Shown: piece by piece, positions 10,380-19,343 of the stretch
Layout: every line of letters starts with the position of its first letter
How positions within the stretch are numbered: position 1 is the first letter of the stretch
NCBI GenBank assembly: GCA_030452985.1
Contig: JAKDLG010000003.1
Span: forward strand, 1-64,000
Source of the DNA: Humibacillus sp.
Lineage (GTDB): Bacteria > Actinomycetota > Actinomycetes > Actinomycetales > Dermatophilaceae
DNA: 64,000 nt
Direction of reading: 5' to 3'
Position numbers and translations under genes: made by a program
Notes under the pieces: model-generated
Databases searched by the model: none
What the model saw: the letters and a program-made list of their open reading frames with translations, nothing else
Told to the model about the DNA's origin: nothing

Positions 10380-11094
10380 GTGATTCACCCCTTGCGGCGC
10401 CTCGAGCTCGCGCGGGACGTCGCCGAGCGCGACACGGTCAACCATCGACTTCGTGTCGTCGGTGGGTCGCTGCGGCAGGCAGAGGCCGTACGCGAAACGC
10501 TACGCGACAAGCTGCCGCGCGAGCAGATCGACGTCGAACGCCTCCAGGGCCGGTCGGTTGCCCGGCTCTGGTCCGGCCTTCGTGGTTCGCGAGCTGAGGA
10601 TCTCGAGCGCGAGAGCGGCCGAGGCCGCCGCAGCCTACGAACAGGCCCACGAGGGCGTCGGCACGCTTCAGAATGAGGTCGACCGCCTCACTCGGCAGGC
10701 CGCCCAGCTGGAGCACGCAGATCGAAAGTACGAGCTGGCCCTCGAAGCCGTGGCGACGGCCACCCCGACGCCCTTTGCCGACACCACTGGCCCGGCGACC
10801 GACGCCGTCCGTGAGCTTGCTCGAATCCGCGAGACCTGCGAGATCGAGCGGACCACCACCGTGGCCCGCTCGGCGCTGCAGAGTCTCGTAGCGGCGCACG
10901 AGGTGCTACGCCGCGCCAACTCCTGGTCGACGTTCGACAACTTCCTCAGCGACATGAAGGTGTTCAACGAGATTCACCGATGCCGCGATGATGTCGCGCG
11001 CTCTGTCGCTGCCGTCGAGAAGGTGCTGGCCGTTCTCGACCAACGCCGTGTCGAGCTGTCGGCCGACGATGCCCCGGGCGAGCTGAACCGCTGA
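10380..11094 (+). pseudogene. Coiled-coil hypothetical protein, frameshifted near 10604
   Basis: LRRLELARDVAERDTVNHRLRVVGGSLRQAEAVRETLRDKLPREQIDVERLQGRS...AEDLERE in one frame continues as RAAEAAAAYEQAHEGVGTLQNEVDRL in the next frame. Confidence 0.55.
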
Positions 11095-11267
11095 ACCAAG
11101 GGGAGTGGCCGGTGCCGAGCGTCGAGCGCCGAGTCGCGGATGCCGTTCACCCGGTCGAACCGATAGCCTGCCCGACTTTGTGGTGAACCGCAGCGGCCCG
11201 ACGACCGACCGATTGGTGATCGATCAGCCGCGCATCGTGGGTGACACGAGCTAGGCAGGTGGGTGGC

Positions 11268-11909
11268 ATGTTCGACAGGTTCAACGACGATGCACGCGAG
11301 GCGCTGGTCTACGCCCAAGAAGAAGTGCGGTTGTTGGGTCATCACGAACTCGGGACAGAGCACCTACTGGTAGGCGTACTGCGCACCAGCGGAGAGCCGG
11401 CGCAAGCCGTGCTGCAGGTCTCACTCGAGCAGGTCCGTGACCGGCTGCTGGGGATCCGGCCGCCCAGCAAGGGATCGTCCTCAGGCCACATTCCTTTCAC
11501 GGCGAACGCCAAGAAGGCCATGGAACTCGCACTCCGGACGGCGCTGGAACTCGGGCAGGGTCGTGTCACCACGGCGCACCTGCTCGCCGGCCTGGTGAAA
11601 GTCGACGATCCCATAGTCTCCGAAGCGCTCGTCGGTCAGGGCGTCGACCCCGGCCAGGCATACCTCCGGGCGCGAACATGGGCCGCCAACGAGCCACAGG
11701 CAGTACGTGAACCTGGCGACGCGGCCACGCCGACACGTGGTTCGCAGCCGGTAACCGACCTGCAGCATCAGCGTGACGTCCTTGCCCGCGCACTTCGTCG
11801 ATACGGCCACCACGAGGAGGCCTGCCGGGCGCCCGATCCCGAATGTACATGCGGGTTCGAGGAGGCACTCGACCTTGCCAACAACGAGGATCCAGGCGCA
11901 CCCTCCTGA
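11268..11909 (+). CDS. Clp N-terminal (ClpC-like) repeat domain protein without ATPase domain
   Basis: MFDRFNDDAREALVYAQEEVRLLGHHELGTEHLLVGVL plus second repeat; Cys-rich C-terminus CRAPDPECTCGFEEAL. Confidence 0.85.
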   Translation: MFDRFNDDAREALVYAQEEVRLLGHHELGTEHLLVGVLRTSGEPAQAVLQVSLEQVRDRLLGIRPPSKGSSSGHIPFTANAKKAMELALRTALELGQGRVTTAHLLAGLVKVDDPIVSEALVGQGVDPGQAYLRARTWAANEPQAVREPGDAATPTRGSQPVTDLQHQRDVLARALRRYGHHEEACRAPDPECTCGFEEALDLANNEDPGAPS

Positions 11910-12067
11910 GGCGCGCAAGTCCTCGGACTCCCTTGTCCGGGGCCCTTGGCGAGCACGGAGGGACGTCCGGCGCGCGGAAGATCCGGTAAACATCCGACGC
12001 TGATGATTCCGCGTCGAGCGGCGCCGCATCGAGGGTCTGAAGGACGGCAGACCGAGGTCCTCGAATG

Positions 12068-12946
12068 CTATGGCTGGGTAATGCCGAGTCCTTCGAGTCC
12101 GCCACGGGCACGGTCGAGGCCGCTCTGATTCTCGAGCTGATCGTCGATCCCCACCAGGTTGTTGCCAGCCAAGCGCCATGCGAAGTAGGCGCCTTGGACC
12201 GCCCAACGGAATATCCGGAAGGAGTCCAGCAGCACCAACTCGTCCGGACCAAGCACGCCATGCTGCCCGTAGGCATCCAGGAAGGCGGAAGCGTCGCCCG
12301 GGCCACCGAGGTACATCACGGCCGAAGCCACGTCATACAGAACGGGCCCGTGTCGGGCTCCCGCCCAGTCGATGAGGCCGGTCACCCCGGTGCGCTCCTC
12401 GTGCACGAAGGCTTCCGGGGTCGGGTCGGTGTGCAGCATCGACCAGGTCAGCGTCAAGGGGTCTGTCTCGGCGCGGACCGCCTCGATGGCCTGGAGGAGC
12501 CAGGGGTGGGCCCGCACTCCAGGGAGTTGAGGTGAGAGCCAGTCGCTCATGAACGTGGACGCGTTGGCACCGGGCGCGGGGTGGCCCGCGAGATGGACCC
12601 GCGCCAGAGTGGAGCCCATCCAGCGCTGCTCCTGATCGGTCTCGCCGTCTAGCTCGAGGCCCGGCACGTGTTCAAGCAGCGCCAGCCCGTGGTCACTCAC
12701 CGCGAGCCTTCCATCGATGGTCGGCACTGGACGACCGGTGACGATGCCGCAGTCAGCGAGAGTCGCGGCCGCCTCGCAGCCTGCGATGAAATCAGCGATC
12801 TGAGATGAAGGGACCTGCTTGGCGACGTAGGTCGTTCTCCCATCCTCGACCAGCCACGTCTCGGAGTTCATACCGCCACCGAGCGGCTTCAGCTCCGCGC
12901 TGGGCAGACCCCAGAACCTGCACAGCGCCTCCACCACGTCCGTCAT
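12068..12946 (-). CDS. Phosphotransferase / aminoglycoside phosphotransferase family protein
   Basis: GGGMNSETWLV glycine loop, HTDPTPEAF catalytic-loop variant, GLIDWAGARHGPVLYDVASAVMYLG. Confidence 0.75.
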   Translation of the reverse strand: MTDVVEALCRFWGLPSAELKPLGGGMNSETWLVEDGRTTYVAKQVPSSQIADFIAGCEAAATLADCGIVTGRPVPTIDGRLAVSDHGLALLEHVPGLELDGETDQEQRWMGSTLARVHLAGHPAPGANASTFMSDWLSPQLPGVRAHPWLLQAIEAVRAETDPLTLTWSMLHTDPTPEAFVHEERTGVTGLIDWAGARHGPVLYDVASAVMYLGGPGDASAFLDAYGQHGVLGPDELVLLDSFRIFRWAVQGAYFAWRLAGNNLVGIDDQLENQSGLDRARGGLEGLGITQP

Positions 12947-13054
12947 GACGTCAACCTCTCACGCGGGCCGGACCATCACTCCCGCATCGGCGCCACCACC
13001 TCACGGATCGCGGCAACGGGGGGACTTCCGTGGATGCTTGGCCGGACCGAGCCT

Positions 13055-13588
13055 TCAGTGACGGGCCGCGTTCAGGTCTGCCATGGTCATGACGGAAACG
13101 GTGGAGAGGCCGATCTCGTGGAGGGTGTTGGCGTCCGGAACTGACCTGTCGATGGCGCAGACGACGGTGTGAACGGTCGCATCCAGCTCACGCAAGGCGA
13201 TCGCCGCGGTTCGTGCAGCGCCGCCGGTGGTGATGATGTCCTCGATCAAGGTGACGGTTCGTGCGGCAAAGGCTCCGCCCTCGGCCAGTCGGCAGGTGCC
13301 GTACGTCTTGGCCTGCTTCCTGACGAAGATGGACGGCAGCCCGGTCAGAGCGCTGACCACGGTGGCGATAGGGACGCCACCGAGCTCCAGCCCACCCAAG
13401 ACCTGGGTGTCCGCAGGGAGCAGGGGGACCATGTGCTCGGCGACGCGTCGGAGAAGCTGCGGGTCTCCTTCGAAGCGGTACTTGTCGAAGTACTGGTCAG
13501 TGATGGACCCACTCCGAAGCGTGAACTCTCCGGAGATCCGGCAGGTCGCGTCGATCGCAGCAGCGAGTTCAAGGATGTCGGCAGGCAC
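13055..13588 (-). CDS. pyrE: Orotate phosphoribosyltransferase
   Basis: PRTase motif VTLIEDIITTGGAARTA; LGGLELGGVPIATVVS; FVRKQAKTYGT. Confidence 0.8.
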   Translation of the reverse strand: MPADILELAAAIDATCRISGEFTLRSGSITDQYFDKYRFEGDPQLLRRVAEHMVPLLPADTQVLGGLELGGVPIATVVSALTGLPSIFVRKQAKTYGTCRLAEGGAFAARTVTLIEDIITTGGAARTAAIALRELDATVHTVVCAIDRSVPDANTLHEIGLSTVSVMTMADLNAARH

Positions 13589-13694
13589 GGCTACATGCTG
13601 CCATCGGGACAGGCCTCTGGTTGCGTCAACGTCTGGGGACCTGCCCGGTCGTGTCGCCGACGGGCCTTGTCGTGGGCATCTACTCGGACGGGGC

Positions 13695-14600
13695 TCAGTC
13701 CAGGGTGTCGAGACGCGCGACCTCTTCGGGCGTCAGCCGCAGCGAGGCGGCCGCGACGTTGTCCTCGAGGTGGGCAGGGTCGCCGGTGCCGGGGATCGCC
13801 AGCACGTGCGGCCCCTGAGCCAGTGACCAGGCCAGGCGGACCTGCGCGGGGCTAGCTCCGTGTGCCTCAGCAACCTCATTGACCGCGTCCTGGGTGGCTT
13901 GCTCAGCTGCCGGCCTACCCTCCTTGCCCTGACCGGCGATGGCAAAGAACGGGACGAACGCGATCCCCTGCTCCGCGCAGTGGTCAAGGACCTCGTTCGC
14001 GCCCGAGGCTCGGTAGCCGACGGCGTAACGGTTCTGCACGCAGACGATCTGGGTGACGGTCTGGGCGTCGCGGACCTGCTGAAGCGTCACGTTGGAGACA
14101 CCCACATGACGAATCAGGCCGTCCCTTGCCAGGTCGGACAGTGCCCCGACATGGTCTACCAGCGCTCGCTTCGGTCCGGAGTGGCGGTAGTTCACGACGT
14201 CGAGGTGGTCGCGGCCGAGCTCGCGGAGGTTCTGCTCGACCTGGCCGCGTAGCTGTTCCGGCGCAGCCCAGGTCATCCAGTCTCCCGACGGGTCGCGGCT
14301 CGGGCCGACCTTGGTGACGATGGTCAGGTCGTCGTCGTACGGGGCGAGAGCGGCGTGGATCAGCTGGTTGGACGAGAGCCACGGCGAGAAGTAGAACGCC
14401 GCGGTGTCGACATGGTTGACCCCCAGTTCAACGGCGCGGCGCAGCACTGCAATAGAAGTTTCGCGATCACGGCGCGCACCGAGGTCGAAGGCGGCTGTGC
14501 CGGTGAGTCGCATAGCGCCCAGGCCGAGTCGGTTGACGGTGCGGTCACCGAGCGTCCACGTGCCGTATGCGCGGGCGTCGAGAACAGGGGCCCAGGTCAT
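13695..14600 (-). CDS. Aldo/keto reductase
   Basis: RLGLGAMRLTG..., HVDTAAFY, HVGVSN, QNRYAVG. Confidence 0.9.
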   Translation of the reverse strand: MTWAPVLDARAYGTWTLGDRTVNRLGLGAMRLTGTAAFDLGARRDRETSIAVLRRAVELGVNHVDTAAFYFSPWLSSNQLIHAALAPYDDDLTIVTKVGPSRDPSGDWMTWAAPEQLRGQVEQNLRELGRDHLDVVNYRHSGPKRALVDHVGALSDLARDGLIRHVGVSNVTLQQVRDAQTVTQIVCVQNRYAVGYRASGANEVLDHCAEQGIAFVPFFAIAGQGKEGRPAAEQATQDAVNEVAEAHGASPAQVRLAWSLAQGPHVLAIPGTGDPAHLEDNVAAASLRLTPEEVARLDTLD

Positions 14601-14809
14601 CGGAGCACCCTCTCACGGACGGCGCCTCGACACCCGCGTCAGAGTGGGCGAAGTGAGCGCCCCTATAGACACCAGTCCCGGTCATGGATCGGCGGTCGAC
14701 CGGTACGTGCATAGCCATCCACAACGATGCATGACCGACCATTCAGCAACGTCCGCTGTTCGATGGATCCGTAAGATGCAGACCTGCACAACCCGTCGAT
14801 GCCCGGTGC

Positions 14810-15571
14810 TCAGGTCGCTCGAGGCCGGGGGACGATGTTGTCCATGCCCCCGTCGACGGCAAGGCACACCCCGTTGGTGGAACCGGAGCGCGGTGACGCG
14901 AGGTAGGCCACGGCGCCCGCCACCTCCTGCGCGCTGACAAGCCGGCCGTGGGGCTGTCGCGCGTTCAGGGCCGCGCGCTCGGCGGCGGGATCGTCAGCGC
15001 CTTCGAGCAGCCGGCTCACCCAGGGGGTGTCTGCGGTGCCGGGCGCCACGGCGTTGACCCGGATGCCGTCGGCGAGGTGGTCGACGGCCATGGCGCGGGT
15101 CAACGAGTGCACCGCACCTTTGGTCGCCGAGTAGAGGGCTCGCTGCGGCAGGCCCTGTGTCGCGGCGACCGACCCGGTGTTGACCACGGCCGCCGCCGAC
15201 GATACACGCAGCAGAGGCAGAGCGGCTCGGGTCACGCGCACGATCCCGAGCACGTTGACGTCCCAGACTCGGTGCCACTCGTCATCATCGTCGGAGGCCA
15301 CATCGCCCTGGGCACCGATCCCTGCGTTGTTGACCACGATGTCGATCCCTCCGAAGCGCTCGGCCACGGCGGCCACAGCGGCCGTCACCGAGGTGTCATC
15401 GCCGACGTCACACACCAGGGGCAGGACGAACTCGCTCTGGGCTACCGCTGCTGAATCGAGATCGAGAACGCCGACGAGCGCTCCCCGCGAGGTGAGCACG
15501 TCGACGACTGCGGCACCGATGCCGGAGGCGCCTCCGGTCACGATGGCGACGAGGCCCTGAAAGTCGTTCAT
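14810..15571 (-). CDS. Short-chain dehydrogenase/reductase
   Basis: VTGGASGIGAAV, NNAGIG, YSATKGAVHSLTRAMA; start trimmed to MNDFQGLVAIVTGG. Confidence 0.9.
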   Translation of the reverse strand: MNDFQGLVAIVTGGASGIGAAVVDVLTSRGALVGVLDLDSAAVAQSEFVLPLVCDVGDDTSVTAAVAAVAERFGGIDIVVNNAGIGAQGDVASDDDDEWHRVWDVNVLGIVRVTRAALPLLRVSSAAAVVNTGSVAATQGLPQRALYSATKGAVHSLTRAMAVDHLADGIRVNAVAPGTADTPWVSRLLEGADDPAAERAALNARQPHGRLVSAQEVAGAVAYLASPRSGSTNGVCLAVDGGMDNIVPRPRAT

Positions 15572-15666
15572 GGTGCTTCCTTTGCGAGATGGTCTGCCTG
15601 GTGAGGAGATGTCCGGGGAGAACTGACCAGGCTTCCGGTGCCGAAGCGGGGCAGGGTTGGGCTCTG

Positions 15667-16431
15667 CTAGGAAATGGTGCGGATGGTCCAGAAGTCGCTG
15701 GCCAGCCCGGTGGAGAGGAGGTAGGCGTAGGGCATGGTGGCGTAGCCGTGATGGCCCCAGCCGGCGCCCCAGGAGTTGCGGATGCGAAACCGTGCGATGG
15801 TGTCGTCGTAGCCGACAGCGACCACGCAGTGCCCACCGAGCACCTTCTCGCTGGGGCTTGGCATGGGGACCTTGCCGGTATTGGCCACCTGCGGGCTCTC
15901 GAAACTCTCGTAGACGGTGAACCCGAGGACGAAGGGGTATCCCGAGGCGAGACAGCCCCTCATCTGCGGCAACGTCTGCGCGACCTGGGCGTAGCCGATC
16001 GCCCGGTGCTGGGACGCGTCCTGGAAGCAGGCGTCCGAAGGCTTGGTCGCGAACAGGGCGACGTCGTAAGGCCACTCGGTTTCTGGGCAGGCCCCTTGGG
16101 CGTTCACCGTCTTGATGCCGTCGCGGATCATTGCGCCTGCGTCCTGGGCGACGGTGCCCTCGATGACCCGCTCGTTGTAGTAGATGAACAGCCGTGACGG
16201 GGTGCTCGTGTCGGCCAGCTTCTCCTTGAGCGCGTCGAACTGCAGTGCGCCGGCGATGCCATTGCCGGTGCAGCTGCCGAGCTGACCCTGGTCGTAGACC
16301 GGTGGGCAGCTGGCGGTGAGGTTGACCCGGGCCGGGAGCTTACCCAAAACCGCCGGCGGGGCGGCGTAGAGGTGGTCGCGCTGATCGGGCAGGTCCGGGA
16401 GCCAGCCGTAGCGGGCGATGGTGCGGGTCAT
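15667..16431 (-). CDS. C1 (papain-like) family cysteine peptidase
   Basis: DQGQLGSCTGNGIAGALQF (Gln/Cys), GGHCVVAVGYDD (His), RNSWGAGWGHHGYATMPY (Asn). Confidence 0.9.
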   Translation of the reverse strand: MTRTIARYGWLPDLPDQRDHLYAAPPAVLGKLPARVNLTASCPPVYDQGQLGSCTGNGIAGALQFDALKEKLADTSTPSRLFIYYNERVIEGTVAQDAGAMIRDGIKTVNAQGACPETEWPYDVALFATKPSDACFQDASQHRAIGYAQVAQTLPQMRGCLASGYPFVLGFTVYESFESPQVANTGKVPMPSPSEKVLGGHCVVAVGYDDTIARFRIRNSWGAGWGHHGYATMPYAYLLSTGLASDFWTIRTIS

Positions 16432-17091
16432 GAGTGTGGCGCCTCCTACGGCATGGCCCCGGACCGGGTGGCCTCACCAAGAGCACACGCGTCAAAGATC
16501 ACCTTCCTCCCCGTGGTGGCGTGTGTCGAGAACCCGTGGCCAGGGCTTGACGTGCCCCGCACCACCGGCCTGTGGACCGCACCGTTTGGGGTCGCGACAG
16601 GCACGGATGCGGTAGCCGCCCTCATCGACTGCCCCCAACCATCGGACCCTTCCTGAATAGGCCCTGTCGAGCCCAGCCGGAGGTACCGACTGGCCTTGGA
16701 GACCGCGCAGCCGATGGTCGTGGGTCCCGGTCCTGAAGCACGTGCGCGGTGCGGTCATGGCGCACACGCGCGTGCGGCAGTGGTTCTCCGTCTTGGTGTC
16801 CTGGTCGAACGCCGTCTGCACCGCGCGGGCGACCACCAGCTGCATCGAGGGTCACGAGACCTCGTCGGGGGCTATGCATCGATGTCACGATCGCGGGCAA
16901 GTGCCTTCCCGGGCGGGCCCGGAGCGTCGCCCCGGACGCGGTGGGCTGTCAGATGGTGAAGACGTGAGGGTGCCAAGGCTTAGCCCCGGTTACACGACCG
17001 CTTCAAGCCTACGACGAGGGCGGCGACTCGCCTTGACGCAACTCCTTTGGCATTGCGTCTTTATTCCTGTCTAAATGTTCGCCACAATGGG

Positions 17092-17114
17092 CGAGCAGTG
17101 ACGTTGCTCGTCAC
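17092..17114 (+). promoter_or_regulatory. Interleaved inverted repeats upstream of GntR gene (candidate operator)
   Basis: CGAGCA-gtgacgt-TGCTCG and GTGACG-ttgct-CGTCAC, 6-bp perfect arms. Confidence 0.5.
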
Positions 17115-17164
17115 CATTCACCCACTCCGCTGAGGCTCGCGGTTGGCCGGCTCGAGGAGGAACC

Positions 17165-18304
17165 ATGGCACGCAGCGCTTCCCGGCATCACGCCAGTGCC
17201 CGTGATGCCGCTGCTCGCGACCTGAAGTTCCAGGCTCTCGCGGGTGACCTGCGCCGCGGTATCCTCGCGGGCGACTGGGCACCCGGCAGCAAGCTGCCGA
17301 CCGAGAGCCAGCTCGCCAAGGACACCGGCCTGTCACTGACCACCGTCCGGCGTGCCTTCGACGAGCTGGTTCAGCAGGGGCTCGTCGACCGCCGGCAGGG
17401 CGCCGGCAGCTTCGTGCGGTCACGGGAGGTGCGAACCAGGGCGCCCCGGCGACGCGTGGGGGTTCTCGTGCCGAGCGCCCAGCAGTACTACCCTCGCGTG
17501 CTGGCCGGCATCGAAGAAGCCCTGTCGTCGGCGGGCGCCGGCATGCAGCTCTCGACCTACCACTACGACGAGGCCGAGGAGCATCGCGACCTGCAGTTTC
17601 TGCTCGAGAGTGACATCGACGGGTTGCTGGTCGTGCCCACGCTCGTCGGGCTGGCCGACCCCCAGGCGCGGGTCGACGAGCTCATGGCGTTGCCCGTGCC
17701 GACGGTTCTGGTCGAGCGACACGTCATCGACGGCGGCGCGGCCGACCGGTCCGAGTACGTGTGCTCCGACCACGCGGGGGGCGCCTACGACGCCGTGCGC
17801 CACCTGCACCGTCTCGACCACACCCGCATATCGCTCGTGGCCCGTAGCGCCAACCCGACCATCGAGTGGGTGACGATCGGGTTCGAGGCGGCCGTCTCAG
17901 ACCTCGGCCTCGAACGCCAGGAGCACCTGACCGCCCCCAAGCCGCAGTGGAGTGACGAGATGGCGAGCGACATGGTCGAACGACTCGTCGCCGCAGGCTC
18001 GACAGCGGCCCTCGTCTTCGGTGACCGCGAGGCGACGCTCATCGCCCGCGCCGTCGGGCAGCGCGGTCTGCAGGTGCCGGGAGACCTCGCGCTCGTCTCG
18101 TACGACGACGAGACCGCCGACCTGGCCGAGGTGCCCCTGACCGCGGTGGCGCCCCCGAAGTTCCGCGTCGGGCGGATGGCGGCCGAGGTGCTGCTACGCC
18201 GCCTCACCGAAGGCGACGCCTGCCCTATCCATCAGGTCAAGCTCAGGCCCCGAATCGTGATCCGAGCCTCATGCGGCGCCCGCACCGCTGACCTCGAGCT
18301 GTGA
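17165..18304 (+). CDS. GntR-type wHTH fused to LacI-type ligand-binding domain, transcriptional regulator
   Basis: LRRGILAGDWAPGSKLPTESQLAKDTGLSLTTVRRAFDEL; C-terminal VGVLVPSAQQYYPRVLAGIEEAL periplasmic-binding-like domain. Confidence 0.9.
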   Translation: MARSASRHHASARDAAARDLKFQALAGDLRRGILAGDWAPGSKLPTESQLAKDTGLSLTTVRRAFDELVQQGLVDRRQGAGSFVRSREVRTRAPRRRVGVLVPSAQQYYPRVLAGIEEALSSAGAGMQLSTYHYDEAEEHRDLQFLLESDIDGLLVVPTLVGLADPQARVDELMALPVPTVLVERHVIDGGAADRSEYVCSDHAGGAYDAVRHLHRLDHTRISLVARSANPTIEWVTIGFEAAVSDLGLERQEHLTAPKPQWSDEMASDMVERLVAAGSTAALVFGDREATLIARAVGQRGLQVPGDLALVSYDDETADLAEVPLTAVAPPKFRVGRMAAEVLLRRLTEGDACPIHQVKLRPRIVIRASCGARTADLEL

Positions 18305-18330
18305 CCGTGACCTCAACGAAAGAGAACCTC

Positions 18331-19338
18331 ATGCGCATCGGAATCATCGGAGCCGGCGCCGTCGCGCCCCTGCACGCACGAGCCGCCGGCCTGCTGACCG
18401 ACGTGCAGCTGACGGCGGTCTGCGACCTTCAACCCCATACCGCCGCCGAGGTGGCCGAGCCGGTCGGCGCAGCGGTCTTCACCGACTACCGTGACCTGCT
18501 CGCCAGCGGGACCACTGACGCGGTCATCGTCAACACCCCGCACTTCCTGCACCGCGAGATGGCCGTGGCCGCCGCCGAGGCCGGTCAGCAGGTGCTCGTC
18601 GAGAAGCCGATGGCGATCACTCTCGCCGACTGTGACGCCATGACGGATGCCGCGGAGCGGGCCGGCGTGGTGATGCGGGTCGGTCACATCCAGCACTACC
18701 TGCCGGAGAAGACCGCGCTGGCCCAGGCCGTCGCCCGGGGGGCCATCGGCGCCGTGCGCCTGATACACGACTACCGCACCACCGACTACCGCCCGGGCAC
18801 CCGCTCATCCTGGTTCCTCAGCCGTGAGCTCGCTGGGGGTGGCGCCATGATGAACATCGGGGCCCACTGCCTCGACCGCGTGGTCTGGCTCGGCGGATCC
18901 CCGGTGACGTCGGTCTCGGCGACGACGCTGAGCCGGTTCGGAGTGGCGGTCGAGACCGACGCCTCCGTGACGCTCCGGCTCGACAACGGGGTGGCGGCGA
19001 CCGTGACCGTCGTCTCCGACTCACCGCGACCTACCGACGAGATCACCCTCGTGGGTGACGAGGGTACCCTCGTGTCCAACCCGAGAGTCGGCGCGCTGCT
19101 GCGTCGCGACGGTACGTCGGAGGTGCTGCACGAGCCGTCGAGCGACGACATCCCGGAGGCGTTCCGGCTGCAGCTGGCCGACTTCGCGTCGGCGGTTGCG
19201 GGCGGCGCCTTCGCCGTCACGCCGGCGCACAGCCGCCACGTCGTCGAGCTGGTGCTGGCCACCTACGACTCGGCAGAGGCTGACGGGCGGGCGGTGCCGA
19301 TCGCGTCGACGCGGGCCACCGTCGACGCCGCCGTCTGA
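18331..19338 (+). CDS. Gfo/Idh/MocA family oxidoreductase
   Basis: MRIGIIGAGAVAPLHARAA, VLVEKPMAITLADCDAM. Confidence 0.9.
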   Translation: MRIGIIGAGAVAPLHARAAGLLTDVQLTAVCDLQPHTAAEVAEPVGAAVFTDYRDLLASGTTDAVIVNTPHFLHREMAVAAAEAGQQVLVEKPMAITLADCDAMTDAAERAGVVMRVGHIQHYLPEKTALAQAVARGAIGAVRLIHDYRTTDYRPGTRSSWFLSRELAGGGAMMNIGAHCLDRVVWLGGSPVTSVSATTLSRFGVAVETDASVTLRLDNGVAATVTVVSDSPRPTDEITLVGDEGTLVSNPRVGALLRRDGTSEVLHEPSSDDIPEAFRLQLADFASAVAGGAFAVTPAHSRHVVELVLATYDSAEADGRAVPIASTRATVDAAV

Positions 19339-19343
19339 GCCAC

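Noticed and set aside
16440-17090. Several short ORFs between the C1 peptidase and GntR genes
   Set aside because: No motif, overlapping in many frames; treated as intergenic
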